Below the pieces are notes generated by a model. That model saw only the letters and a program-made list of their open reading frames with translations, was not told the DNA's origin and made no database searches. Shown here one piece after another: positions 32,403 through 41,107 of a stretch of 64,000 bases of DNA. Origin of the DNA: Ktedonobacterales bacterium (GTDB lineage Bacteria > Chloroflexota > Ktedonobacteria > Ktedonobacterales > Ktedonobacteraceae); NCBI GenBank assembly GCA_027451525.1, contig DAIDJF010000001.1, positions 124,001-188,000 of the forward strand, in the 5' to 3' direction. The stretch's first letter is position 1. The number at the start of each line of letters is the position of its first letter. Made by a program: the position numbers and the translations under genes.

Positions 32403-33459
32403 TATCGATTTGACGATGGAAGAGGGAGAAATTCTCTCTCTACTTGGCCCGTCTGGGTGTGGAAAAACGACAATTTTGCGCATGATCGCGGGATTGGTGG
32501 CACCTGATAGCGGCTTTATTCAGATTGGTGATCGCGTTATCTATGATGGCAAACGCGAAATGCCAGTCGAGGAGCGCGGCTTGGGAATGGTATTCCAGGA
32601 TTATGCTCTCTGGCCGCATATGACTGTTGCGCGCAATATCGCTTTTGGCTTGCGGCTACGCCGTACACCAGCGAAAGTGATTGCGAAACGGGTGCAGGAA
32701 TTGTTGGAGCTCGTCAATTTGCCTGGTATGGGTGAACGCTATCCGTATCAGCTTTCTGGCGGACAGCAGCAGCGTGTCGCGGTGGCGCGTGCCCTGGCAA
32801 CGGAGCCACGTGTCATTTTGCTGGATGAGCCACTCTCCAGCCTTGATACCGCCCTGCGCGAGACAATGAGCGCGGAACTGGTGCAACTCTTCAAGCGTTT
32901 GAAGATTACGACGATCAACGTGACGCACGACCAGAATGAAGCGATGAACATGTCTGATCGCATCATGGTCTTGCGCGATGGTAAAGTGCAGCAGATTGGC
33001 ACGCCAATCGACCTGTATCTCAAGCCCGCGAATGCGTTTGTGGCATCCTTCATGGGGCCAGCAAATATGTTCTCTGGCGAATTGGTACGCGAAGGCGTTC
33101 ACGCTGCCGATCAAGAGCATATGCTGGCCTTGCGCGTGAGTGGCATTAGTCAGCAAGGAACAGTCGTAACAGGCGTTGTGCGCGAGGAGGTTCGCGAGCG
33201 TCTCAACGGGAGTGGCATGCTTCTGTGCCGTCCAGATGATGTCCGTGTGTATGACAACGTGCAGCAGATTGAGCATCCCAATCTCGTGCCTGGAGCTGTT
33301 ACGCACTCTTCTTTTGTCGGCGGACGCTGGCGCACTTTGGTGACGCTGGGCGAGAATCGTGAGTATACTGTACAAGCTTTTGCCGCGTCACAGTTGCAAC
33401 CTCAGCAGTCCGTCTGGTTGGAACTGCCGCCAGAACGCTGCCAGATTGTGCCATTGTAG
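32344..33459 (+). CDS. ABC importer ATP-binding protein (FbpC/PotA type)
   Basis: A 371-residue ATPase. Walker A GPSGCGKTT (residues ~36-44), Q-loop VFQDYALWPHMTV, signature LSGGQQQRVAVARALA, Walker B VILLDEPLSSLD and the switch His in NVTHDQNEAM are all present. From residue ~240 a TOBE-type regulatory domain follows (MGPANMFSGELV..., RPDDVRVYDNV), typical of FbpC, PotA and MalK-like ATPases. It energises the permease encoded just upstream, with which it overlaps by 59 bases. ATG 32344 is chosen because the domain starts at once; an ATG at 32308 adds 12 residues. A bidirectional terminator follows. Confidence 0.93.
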   Translation: MYLQIKQLNKSYGSRQVVSDIDLTMEEGEILSLLGPSGCGKTTILRMIAGLVAPDSGFIQIGDRVIYDGKREMPVEERGLGMVFQDYALWPHMTVARNIAFGLRLRRTPAKVIAKRVQELLELVNLPGMGERYPYQLSGGQQQRVAVARALATEPRVILLDEPLSSLDTALRETMSAELVQLFKRLKITTINVTHDQNEAMNMSDRIMVLRDGKVQQIGTPIDLYLKPANAFVASFMGPANMFSGELVREGVHAADQEHMLALRVSGISQQGTVVTGVVREEVRERLNGSGMLLCRPDDVRVYDNVQQIEHPNLVPGAVTHSSFVGGRWRTLVTLGENREYTVQAFAASQLQPQQSVWLELPPERCQIVPL

Positions 33460-33475
33460 TTGATACGTATGTACA

Positions 33476-33512
33476 ATAAAAAAGCGTGGCAACAAAGTAT
33501 TGCCACGCTTTT
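33476..33512. terminator. Bidirectional terminator
   Basis: AAAGCGTGGCAA (33481-33492) pairs with TTGCCACGCTTT (33500-33511) around a 7-base loop, flanked by A and T runs. It serves the convergent importer operon and the small membrane gene at 33530. Confidence 0.92.
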
Positions 33513-33529
33513 CTGCTGTATACACTAGC

Positions 33530-33733
33530 CTATTTCCCACTAGCCTCACGACTGAGTGTTGCGACAAGCACCGCTAATACTGCCAGCACCAGGATAAAAC
33601 CAGATGCTACTACTAGCGTGTTGAGTGCGCTGACGAATTTGAAAAGGGCTAACACGATAACGACGGCGAGGACACCAATCAGGATAATCATATCGCCGAC
33701 GATAAAGTTGTAAATGGCTTTAAGGACCTTCAT
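33530..33733 (-). CDS. Small two-helix membrane protein
   Basis: A 67-residue protein with two helices: DMIILIGVLAVVIVLALFKF (residues ~14-33) and VVASGFILVLAVLAVLVATL (residues ~41-61). Start is supported by AGGAGAGGA just upstream. It follows the COG4280-type gene by 12 bases in the same direction, so they are probably one transcript, and ends at the bidirectional terminator. Family not recognised; a small partner or stabilising subunit of the upstream membrane protein is possible. Confidence 0.75.
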   Translation of the reverse strand: MKVLKAIYNFIVGDMIILIGVLAVVIVLALFKFVSALNTLVVASGFILVLAVLAVLVATLSREASGK

Positions 33734-33745
33734 GGATATCCTCTC

Positions 33746-34546
33746 CTACTTCTGCGCTTCAACGGCTGCTTTGCCTGTATTTGCCACTGCAACACGCTGC
33801 TGTTTGACCTGTTTGAGCCAGGTGACTAGCACAAACGAAGCAAGCAGATAGATAGCGGCAAGTGCGAGAATGAAGGCATCAGCAAAAGGCCACTGCACAC
33901 CCAAACCCTCACCAGCCCAGAACGTGCCGAAAGTGGTCAGCATAACGCCAACAACAAATTTGAGCGTATTCTCTGGCACTTTCGTGAGTGGGGCACGTAC
34001 CAGGGCACCTGCTAGAATCACGAGGATACCCGCGATAATTGCGCCAATAGCTGCTGACGTGATACCACTAGCCTGTGAGACTGTAGCGGTCGCGGCACTG
34101 CTCCCAAAGGTGATTACGATAAACGCGACTTCCAGACCTTCTAGCAGGACCGATTTGTAGGACATCGCAACGCCGAAGGGTTGGAGGCGTGGGGCAATAG
34201 TTTCGCCGCGCGCGCGCAATTCTGCCATATGCTCTTCAAAAATGGCCTCTTCATCGTGGAGTGCCTTGAGACCACTGTAGCGCAAGATCGCCTTCTTGAG
34301 CCATTTAAGACCAAAGAGCACAAGAATGACGCCGACAACGAGACGCAAAATGCCGAGCGGTACAAATTGAACCAGTGCCACGCCGAGTGTGGCAACAATA
34401 AGTGCGAGTGTAGCGGCGGCGGCGAATGCGCCAACCAGGGAACTGCGCCAGTTGATGGTGACACCAACGACAAGAACGATAGTAAATGCTTCAACAAATT
34501 CTACTGCTGACGCGAGAAATGCGGCAACAGCCACTGCCCATTGCAT
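33746..34546 (-). CDS. COG4280-type membrane protein (TMEM165/UPF0016-like)
   Basis: A 266-residue membrane protein with six or seven helices. The first helix carries an acidic motif, SAVEFVEAFTIVLVVGVTIN, and a second similar motif lies mid-protein in LLEGLEVAFIVITFGSSAAT; two copies of E-x-x-E-(A/V)-F in membrane helices are a feature of cation transporters of the UPF0016/LysE-like kind. The central hydrophilic loop spans residues ~95-130. I assign it to the COG4280 group, which has no established substrate; a divalent cation such as Mn or Ca is an inference. AGGAG lies 8 bases before the ATG, and the leader upstream is strongly structured. Confidence 0.7.
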   Translation of the reverse strand: MQWAVAVAAFLASAVEFVEAFTIVLVVGVTINWRSSLVGAFAAAATLALIVATLGVALVQFVPLGILRLVVGVILVLFGLKWLKKAILRYSGLKALHDEEAIFEEHMAELRARGETIAPRLQPFGVAMSYKSVLLEGLEVAFIVITFGSSAATATVSQASGITSAAIGAIIAGILVILAGALVRAPLTKVPENTLKFVVGVMLTTFGTFWAGEGLGVQWPFADAFILALAAIYLLASFVLVTWLKQVKQQRVAVANTGKAAVEAQK

Positions 34547-34866
34547 GAAAAAGCTCCTGTTCTGCCAACAAAAGAGGTCAGAGACCTGGAGTCTGTTGGC
34601 TCTGTCTCCCGAAGAGGGATGGGTAGAGATACCTTTATTCTCTTACTTATTGTATCACATTCGCTTTCTACGCTACTCTTCTAAAAGGATAAGCCCTTCA
34701 CTACATACTAGTCTTCGTATCCGAGAAATAAAAAACTAGTCGTTTATCTAAGATGAAACATGCTGCTCTTGCTGTGCAGGTAGCGATATTATCTTGTTAG
34801 TTCTGTTTCAGGCACAAGAGAAGCTGTTTGTCTTGCGTTACTGGTCAGTGTAAGGATGATGTTAAA
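34547..34866. other. Divergent intergenic region with structured leader
   Basis: 320 bases between the COG4280-type gene (minus) and the beta-propeller lipoprotein operon (plus). On the minus strand, just before the gene, is the folded leader described separately. Two ACTAGT copies lie near 34705-34740. No gene seen. Confidence 0.6.
34564..34619 (-). promoter_or_regulatory. Folded 5' leader, possible riboswitch or attenuator
   Basis: On the minus strand, read towards the gene: a hairpin TCCC/GGGA (34616-34619 with 34607-34610), then a 7-bp stem GCCAACA/TGTTGGC (34594-34600 with 34564-34570) enclosing a perfect 5-bp hairpin AGGTC-TCT-GACCT (34575-34587). The ribosome site follows directly. 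I cannot match it to a named riboswitch class; a metal sensor would suit the downstream gene. Confidence 0.5.
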
Positions 34867-36168
34867 GTGAAGAACAGACTACAGAGCTATGTGAGTGTGT
34901 GTTACATGCTTCTGGCCTGGGTGGTGATTCCTGTTGCTCTGATTGGATGTTCTGTTTCCCCTCTATCTGTGTTGCCGACGCCCACGCCACAGTATGCTGG
35001 GGGGGAGCCTGTTTTGACACAGTTGCAACGCCTCTATCGTCCAGCACCTTCTCTGGCTCCCCTTATCCCTGACGCACTTTCCTGGTCGTTGCCCGCTCAC
35101 GATGCGGCGAATACGGCAGCGATGGAAGCCGCGCCTTTACAAGGGAAAATACGCTGGTTTTTTCAGACTGGCGGTCCTGTTTTGTCCTCGGCGGTGGTAG
35201 CTGGGAATCTCGTGCTGGTCAATGGCGGTGATGGAATGTTGTACGCATTAGATCTGCATAGTGGCGTGTTACGCTGGCGTACAGCGGTTGGAGATGCGCT
35301 CGTAGCTGGTACGGTAGCGGTAGCCGATAGCACCGTCTACGTGGCGACGCAAGGACACGGCGTAATGGCTTTGCGCTTGCGCGATGGAAGCATGCTCTGG
35401 AAAGTGGATACGCGCCTGCCTGTGCGTGCAGCCCCTATGGTGGTTGATTCTGTCGTGCTGATACTGGCTGGTGCTAATGATCTGCTATGCCTTGATAGAA
35501 CCAGCGGAGCAGAGTATTGGGATTTTAAGTCAGAGGATGTGCTGGCAGATTTCTGGCCTTCTCAAGGGCAACCCGCTATTAGCACCCTTGCCGGTGGACT
35601 GGTCTTTGTGGCTTTAGGAGCATCAACAGAGTTTAACGCGCTCTATATGCAGACAGGTAGGAAAGCATGGGAGCGCACAATGGATTCACGGATGGTTGGT
35701 TCACCTGTCTATGATGCCAGCGATGGGCTGGTATTTGCGGCGACATGGGCTGGCTCTCTGTATGCAATGGATGCTCTCAGTGGACATCTCAAATGGCGTC
35801 TGACTCTTGCGCATGCTGGTAGCCCGGGTGTGGGTCTGGGAGCAGGGCCAGCATTTGCCGATGGCAAACTTTTTTTCGCCACCTATCAAGGGCAGGTCAA
35901 GGCCGTTGACGCACGGCATGGTACACTCCTCTGGAATTATCAGGCTGGTGGGACATTTCTTTCTTCGCCCGTCGTGCGACTTTCACAGCTATCGGCGGCT
36001 GATGTATTTGTCGCAAATCAAAATGGAAATTTACAGGCTCTCAACGCGAAAACAGGTGTTTTGGAATGGCAGACTTATCTGGGTGAATTGCGTTCATCAC
36101 CAACGTTGGTGCAGGATGAATTGCTGGTCGGTGTTGTAAGCGGGCGTGGTCTGTTTGCATTGAATTGA
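34867..36168 (+). CDS. Outer-face lipoprotein with PQQ-like beta-propeller
   Basis: A 433-residue lipoprotein. The signal peptide starts MKNRLQSYVSVCYMLLAWVV and ends at the lipobox ALIGC. From residue ~90 it is a PQQ-type beta-propeller of tandem W-motif blades: VLSSAVVAGNLVLVNGGDGM, TVAVADSTVYVATQGHGVMA, SPVYDASDGLVFAATWAGSL and similar, ending SSPTLVQDELLVGVVSGRGL. Such domains may bind PQQ, or, as in BamB, act as binding platforms; none of the usual PQQ-ligand Trp-Lys pattern can be confirmed here. GTG 34867 is used: AAGGA lies about 10 bases upstream and the signal peptide begins there. First gene of the six-gene cluster to 41839. Confidence 0.85.
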   Translation: MKNRLQSYVSVCYMLLAWVVIPVALIGCSVSPLSVLPTPTPQYAGGEPVLTQLQRLYRPAPSLAPLIPDALSWSLPAHDAANTAAMEAAPLQGKIRWFFQTGGPVLSSAVVAGNLVLVNGGDGMLYALDLHSGVLRWRTAVGDALVAGTVAVADSTVYVATQGHGVMALRLRDGSMLWKVDTRLPVRAAPMVVDSVVLILAGANDLLCLDRTSGAEYWDFKSEDVLADFWPSQGQPAISTLAGGLVFVALGASTEFNALYMQTGRKAWERTMDSRMVGSPVYDASDGLVFAATWAGSLYAMDALSGHLKWRLTLAHAGSPGVGLGAGPAFADGKLFFATYQGQVKAVDARHGTLLWNYQAGGTFLSSPVVRLSQLSAADVFVANQNGNLQALNAKTGVLEWQTYLGELRSSPTLVQDELLVGVVSGRGLFALN

Positions 36169-36208
36169 GAAATTGGTATTGTTGATTATGATGAAGGAGA
36201 GACTTTTT

Positions 36209-36643
36209 ATGCAAAAACGCTTTGCGCGTATAGGTATTCTCGCAGGTCTGGCTCTTTTTGGGCTAATCTTGCTAAGCGGTATTGTCATTTGGACATATAG
36301 CCATCGTGGTGTGCCTGCTGTTGCTGCTTCGCATACAAGTCAGCCTGTGTTAGCTCAGACTGTTGGACTGGCAACGGCAAAGATGGCAAGTGGCACAAAT
36401 TTTGTAGTGACTGGACAGGTGAAAAACCTGGATAAAGCGCAGCATGATATTTACGTGCAGGCAACCTTGAAGAATGCCAGTGGTCAGGTGGTTGGCATTG
36501 CAAAAGGCATGGCAGATAACGTTCCTGCAGGTCAGGTGCAGAGCTACTCTATTCAAGGCACGCTGACGCAGCCAACCTGGACAACAGTGACGGTGACTAT
36601 CACTAAAATCTCTGAGAATGTCAATGGTCAAGGCAGCGACTAA
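36209..36643 (+). CDS. FxLYD-type membrane-anchored protein
   Basis: A 144-residue protein with an N-terminal membrane helix (IGILAGLALFGLILLSGIVI) and an outer domain whose layout fits the FxLYD family: TNFVVTGQVKNLDKAQHDIY, then VQATLKNASGQVVGIAKGMA, then VPAGQVQSYSIQGTL. These domains are small beta-sandwiches found in cell-surface and transport contexts. It has a paralogue of the same type two genes downstream (38165). AAGGAG lies 9 bases before ATG 36209. The next gene begins 5 bases after its stop, so translation is probably coupled. Confidence 0.75.
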   Translation: MQKRFARIGILAGLALFGLILLSGIVIWTYSHRGVPAVAASHTSQPVLAQTVGLATAKMASGTNFVVTGQVKNLDKAQHDIYVQATLKNASGQVVGIAKGMADNVPAGQVQSYSIQGTLTQPTWTTVTVTITKISENVNGQGSD

Positions 36644-36647
36644 GGTG

Positions 36648-38132
36648 ATGAATGTCAGAAAATGGCCCATTCGCCTCGTTGGTAGTCTGATTGTATTGCT
36701 TTGTTTGCTATGCGCTGGTGTGTTGGGAGGGATACTTGCCTATCCTTCGCCAAAGACACCTGTTGTGACCCATGCTGTACCAACACCGGTATTTCAGCCG
36801 CACGTGGGCGATGTTGGCGATATGGACGATAGTATGACGGTCGCTTTGGGGAATGTACCTGCATTTCAGTTCGTCAGTGGAGGCTTTACACTAACAGGGG
36901 TGACGGTCGATGCTCGGAGCGGTCAAGTGCTTGGAGGGGTATCGATCTGGTTAACTGTACCGCCCGTGTTGGGGCAACGTACCGCTCCAACCTTGCGCAC
37001 AGTATCAACGCTTTCAGGTACATTTTCTTTTTTTCATCTCGCTATGGGGCACTATAATCTTGCCGCCGCTCGCTATACTGTGCAACAGGGACAGCCGATG
37101 TATCCAGAAGTGGTGATGGCGGGTGTGCTTGTGCCTCAACACAAGCAGTTACATCTGGCATTGAACGCGCAGACGGCTCCTGGGAAACGCGCATCGTCGG
37201 TTGGGATAGCGCGCAATCTGGTAATGCTTGATCTGACTGGTATCTATGCTGAGTCATGGTTTAATGCTCCAGCTCTGGAGTCTGTAACGCACAATATGCG
37301 CGATCTTGCGGCCCAGGGAGCAAGCGCGACGAATGTAGTTGCGCCATATGGATGGCATCCAGCCGATCAATATGCCCTGCTCAGTGGCACATATCCCGCC
37401 TGGCGTGTGTATGATCCCTGGCCTGCTGTGCAGCAGTGGGGTCTGCCTGATGGTATGGATACGCCATTCTGGTATAACTCGGACCTGTTCAGCATGCAAT
37501 TTGGGCAGGAGAGTTTGTTCGACGTGGCTCTTGGCTATGGTATGAGCACAGCAGCTCTTGGTGGACAAAGATATGCCCTGAGCGATGTCAGTACGCGCGG
37601 TGTGCAGACGGCGCAGGTAGGACTGGCTTTTGATGGCTCAACGTGGCTAGCGGCAGCACAACATATGATCGAGAACATGCGCGCTAACCCCAATGGTTTT
37701 ATTTTTTATAGCGAGCTAGACCCGCCGTTTGGACGTGCTGGTACAGCGGGCGCGGTACCTGATGCGTCCGGCGGAGCGTATGAGCAAGCCGTGCGGATCG
37801 ATGATGAGTTGGTGGGTTTGCTACATGACTGGCTGAGCAGAGAAGACCTTTTGCGCAATACAGTTATTATCGTCACTGCTTCTGAAGCGCAGGTTAATGA
37901 AACAGGTTTTGATAATTACTATGGCATGGGACCAGGAGGCGTAGGCAGTAGCTTGCATGTGCCACTGGTGATTGCAGGTTCTGGCGTTGCGCACGGAACA
38001 AATGTTTCGCAAGTCACGTCGAGTTTTGCTGTTGCCGCAACTGCTCTGCGCGCGTTGTGTCTTCCTGCGCCAGCGAATGCACGCGCGACCGCAATTATAT
38101 CATTGTTTGCCAATACTTGTGTGTCAGGGTAA
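36648..38132 (+). CDS. Alkaline-phosphatase-superfamily protein with decayed metal site, membrane anchored
   Basis: A 494-residue protein: a membrane helix (RLVGSLIVLLCLLCAGVLGG), a carboxypeptidase-regulatory-like beta domain (TLTGVTVDARSGQVLGGVSI, residues ~80-180), then from residue ~190 an alkaline-phosphatase-like fold. The first metal loop is VMLDLTGIYAESW, the nucleophile region YGWHPADQYALLSGTYPAWR and the last metal region TVIIVTASEAQVNETG. Active members have Asp/Thr or Cys in the nucleophile loop and D-H-G in the last; here W-H-P-A-D and T-A-S-E-A-Q, so catalysis is doubtful. It may be a binding or scaffolding protein of the cluster. Start ATG 36648 is inferred; no strong ribosome site separates it from the stop just upstream. 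Confidence 0.7.
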   Translation: MNVRKWPIRLVGSLIVLLCLLCAGVLGGILAYPSPKTPVVTHAVPTPVFQPHVGDVGDMDDSMTVALGNVPAFQFVSGGFTLTGVTVDARSGQVLGGVSIWLTVPPVLGQRTAPTLRTVSTLSGTFSFFHLAMGHYNLAAARYTVQQGQPMYPEVVMAGVLVPQHKQLHLALNAQTAPGKRASSVGIARNLVMLDLTGIYAESWFNAPALESVTHNMRDLAAQGASATNVVAPYGWHPADQYALLSGTYPAWRVYDPWPAVQQWGLPDGMDTPFWYNSDLFSMQFGQESLFDVALGYGMSTAALGGQRYALSDVSTRGVQTAQVGLAFDGSTWLAAAQHMIENMRANPNGFIFYSELDPPFGRAGTAGAVPDASGGAYEQAVRIDDELVGLLHDWLSREDLLRNTVIIVTASEAQVNETGFDNYYGMGPGGVGSSLHVPLVIAGSGVAHGTNVSQVTSSFAVAATALRALCLPAPANARATAIISLFANTCVSG

Positions 38133-38164
38133 GAACTTATCACGCTAAAAAGGATACCTACCTT

Positions 38165-38602
38165 ATGCATCGAGAGAAAAAATATTGGAGACCACCATAT
38201 CTTCTCTGGCAGTTACTGCTGTTACTCTGTCTCTTCTTCTGTAGCAGTTGTGGGAGCCAGGCGCAGCAGGTAGATCCACGCTTAAAATCTTTCACTGTGT
38301 TAGATGCCCGTATCCTTATCGAGGGCAATCAGGCGCAGATCATTGGTGAAATCGTCAATCATGGAACGGCAAAATTTCCTTATGATGTCACAATGCAGGC
38401 AACCCTGACCGATATGCAGGGCAACGTGATTGGGGGAGCGGGCGGGACAGCGGAGGACGTTGGGCCGGGGCAGATACGGCAATTTTTGTTGGTTGGCACA
38501 GTTGATGGCACGCGCTATGCAAAAATGAAGATTGTGCCAATCTCATTACAGGAGAAACGGCAAGAACTGAATATGCCGACTCCGACGCCACTTAGCTCAT
38601 GA
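38165..38602 (+). CDS. FxLYD-type lipoprotein
   Basis: A 145-residue lipoprotein: a signal peptide (YLLWQLLLLLCLFFCSSC, lipobox near residues 26-29) and an outer FxLYD-like domain, with DARILIEGNQAQIIGEIVNH, then VTMQATLTDMQGNVIGGAGG and VGPGQIRQFLLVGTV. It is a paralogue of the protein at 36209, matching it in order of strands. AAGGA is 10 bases before ATG 38165. It sits between the decayed phosphatase-like gene and the permease gene, which starts 27 bases later with AGAAGGAG. Confidence 0.78.
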   Translation: MHREKKYWRPPYLLWQLLLLLCLFFCSSCGSQAQQVDPRLKSFTVLDARILIEGNQAQIIGEIVNHGTAKFPYDVTMQATLTDMQGNVIGGAGGTAEDVGPGQIRQFLLVGTVDGTRYAKMKIVPISLQEKRQELNMPTPTPLSS

Positions 38603-38628
38603 GCAGCGTAGAATAGAAGGAGTGGTAT

Positions 38629-41058
38629 ATGGGGCTACTTCGTTTCGCGTGGTGGTCGTTGCGTGGGCATTGGGAGCATGTGATTACCCTTTGTCTGAGT
38701 TTTGTTTGTATCGTGCTTTGCGTCTCTCTGCTGGGAGGTTTTACCAGCTTGGCAACGCTTACCGCACTACATCAAGTGAGTCACTCATGGCGCACACCGT
38801 ATGATTTGCTGGTACGCGCGCCTGATGCGCTCAGCCCAGTAGAACGGCAACTAAAGACAGTGGACCCAGGCACAATAGAACAGACGTATGGCGGGATCAC
38901 TCAGGAGCAGGTTGCTACGGTTGCGCATCTCGCTCATGTCGCGGTCGCGGCTCCTGAAGCAACTGTCGGCTGGATAACGTTGCATCCCTATATGGCGGTC
39001 TCTATTACACAATCCGGCTTCTATCGTATTACAACAACATTGACGGGAGCGGATGGAACACACGTTGTGGATAGTGTACATCAGGTCTTTGTCGTGGTGC
39101 CGCTTGCGCAGTATGCACAGTTCGCAGGACAGATCTCTCAGGGGATGGTGAGTGCTGTGCCGCTTGCGCGTCAAGGACCGACAACACTTATTGCCAGTTG
39201 GTCACTGCCTACTTTATTAACTGGCATTGACCCAACCGCTGAGGCCAACTTGGTGGGTCTAGCGTGGCATCCCATACAAACAGGTCAAAATGGGCTTCCT
39301 CTGCTTATGGATATGCATCCCTGGACTGCTTTACATGCGACGCTACAGGTAGAACAGGCTCCAATCTCGTCAATGAATGGAATGCTTGCTCTGTTGCAGC
39401 ACCAGTCCCCTGCATTTGCCTGGCATCCGTTCATGCAGAAGCAGCTTGATGCTTCCATGCTATTGGCGATACTAGCGAGCGAACTACGCCAGACAGATCA
39501 GCCGGATAATGCGCCTTCACAGGGCGGGGGCGTAACGCGCTATGCTAGAGTGATGTATACGCTGGCCGCTGGCTCACGAACGATGTTGACTCTTGCCAGT
39601 ATAGGGCGTGATAGTAGTGGCGTGGTGACGCGCCTCTTGCTTTTTCCCGACGCGACGACGCCTTGGGTGGCTTTGAAGCAAAGCGGCGGCGGTAATTTCT
39701 CAACCTTTGATGCGACAAAACTGCCGGGAGCACAGAGCAACGCCAAGGCATCTGTTCCGCTTGGTTTGTATTATCCCACATCCTCGACGCTTGCTCCTAC
39801 GTTGTGGGCACAATACGCAATTATCTCCTGGCCTCCCTTACTATTTACAACTGTGCAGGCGGCTTGTGCTTTAACAGGGAAGCATTGTATTAGTGCGATA
39901 CGTGTGCGCGTGGCAGATTTAGGCCCATTTGGAGCACGGAGTGAAAGCTTATTACGGCAGGTTGCGCTGGATATCGAGAAGCATACAGGTCTTCACGTCG
40001 ATATACTCACAGGAGCGTCTGGTCAGGTCTTGTTAGTGCAGGAAGAGGCGAGCAATGCCATAATGCAGCCATTTTCGGAGATATGGATCCAGCCATATGC
40101 GGCACTGACAATTACCAGTGGTGTAAATGAGGTGAATATAGCACTCCTGGTCGCCGTTCTGAGCGTTGCCGGGCTGGCACTGGTTGCGGCAGGGTTGTTA
40201 GCCGCGCAAAGTCGTCAAAAGGATATTGCGCTACTGGCTGATACCGGATGGACGCCGCGACTATTGTGGATAGAGAGTGTGTTAGAGGCTGGGATGATTG
40301 CGAGCCTTGCACTCTTGCCGGCAGGTGTATGTGTCTGGCTCGTCGAAAAAATGGCATTACCAATTGCATCTCCTATGCTCATCGCGGGTGTGGCAGCAGC
40401 AGCGGCCCTGCTTTATAGCATCGTTGTAGCGGTAGGGACCTCTCACATGAGCAGGCAGAGAACGCGCACCTACTCTACAAAACGCAAACAGTGGACGCGC
40501 GGGGACTGGTGGTGGATGATGCTGATACGGCAATGGGCATACAGGAGAGGCAGTGCATTTCTTGTGGTTGTGGCAACAGCTGGTGCGTGTGGCGTTGTCT
40601 GTTTCATGGTGCTGGTGCAGTCGGTGATCGATGGTATTCTTTACGCGACGCTGCTTGGACAGCAGGTGCAGGTAAGTCTCTCTTTTATACATGTTGTCAT
40701 TGCCATACTCACGTGTGTTAGCGCACTGTTGACTGTTACGTTGACGCTTTTACTTGTCGTGCGCGAACGAAGTCAGGAATTTACGATGCTGCTCTCACTT
40801 GGCTGGACACGCCGAACAGTGATGTATCAATTGATGCGTGAAGGGGCATTGCTTGGCCTCTATGGTGGATTGGCTGGTGGGTGTGCCGCTGTACTCATCC
40901 TGAGTGTAGGCTATCAGGTGTGGTCGCCCTACATTTTTATGCTATCCATTGTGGGAACAGCTGTTGCCGGGTTGCTTGTAGGGATATCTGGTGTAGGGTA
41001 TCCTGCCTGGAAAATGTTAATCAGGTTACAATCGGCTAATACAAGTGGTGCGCTATAA
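38629..41058 (+). CDS. FtsX-like ABC permease (two FtsX domains)
   Basis: An 809-residue integral membrane protein of the FtsX/MacB/LolCE type. Helix 1 is near residues 14-40; a large extracellular region of ~450 residues follows; then seven or so more helices from ~residue 505 (NIALLVAVLSVAGLALVAAG) to the end, with the FtsX-domain repeat seen twice (KDIALLADTGWTPRLLWIES and EFTMLLSLGWTRRTVMYQLM, both the typical R-x-x-LGxxx phrase after an Arg/Lys). Such proteins extract lipoproteins or drive outer-surface enzymes rather than pump across the membrane. The ATPase is encoded next, 50 bases on. AGAAGGAG precedes the ATG. Confidence 0.88.
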   Translation: MGLLRFAWWSLRGHWEHVITLCLSFVCIVLCVSLLGGFTSLATLTALHQVSHSWRTPYDLLVRAPDALSPVERQLKTVDPGTIEQTYGGITQEQVATVAHLAHVAVAAPEATVGWITLHPYMAVSITQSGFYRITTTLTGADGTHVVDSVHQVFVVVPLAQYAQFAGQISQGMVSAVPLARQGPTTLIASWSLPTLLTGIDPTAEANLVGLAWHPIQTGQNGLPLLMDMHPWTALHATLQVEQAPISSMNGMLALLQHQSPAFAWHPFMQKQLDASMLLAILASELRQTDQPDNAPSQGGGVTRYARVMYTLAAGSRTMLTLASIGRDSSGVVTRLLLFPDATTPWVALKQSGGGNFSTFDATKLPGAQSNAKASVPLGLYYPTSSTLAPTLWAQYAIISWPPLLFTTVQAACALTGKHCISAIRVRVADLGPFGARSESLLRQVALDIEKHTGLHVDILTGASGQVLLVQEEASNAIMQPFSEIWIQPYAALTITSGVNEVNIALLVAVLSVAGLALVAAGLLAAQSRQKDIALLADTGWTPRLLWIESVLEAGMIASLALLPAGVCVWLVEKMALPIASPMLIAGVAAAAALLYSIVVAVGTSHMSRQRTRTYSTKRKQWTRGDWWWMMLIRQWAYRRGSAFLVVVATAGACGVVCFMVLVQSVIDGILYATLLGQQVQVSLSFIHVVIAILTCVSALLTVTLTLLLVVRERSQEFTMLLSLGWTRRTVMYQLMREGALLGLYGGLAGGCAAVLILSVGYQVWSPYIFMLSIVGTAVAGLLVGISGVGYPAWKMLIRLQSANTSGAL

Positions 41059-41107
41059 ACGCGTTATTTGCTTTCAGTTGACTACATACCACTGCTAATG
41101 AGGGATA

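Noticed and set aside
32656..33375. 239-codon minus-strand frame over the ABC ATPase gene
   Set aside because: Antisense to full Walker motifs; no independent evidence.
34564..34619. Assigning the leader to the yybP-ykoY Mn riboswitch
   Set aside because: The conserved sequence blocks of that class are not visible, so only a folded leader is claimed.
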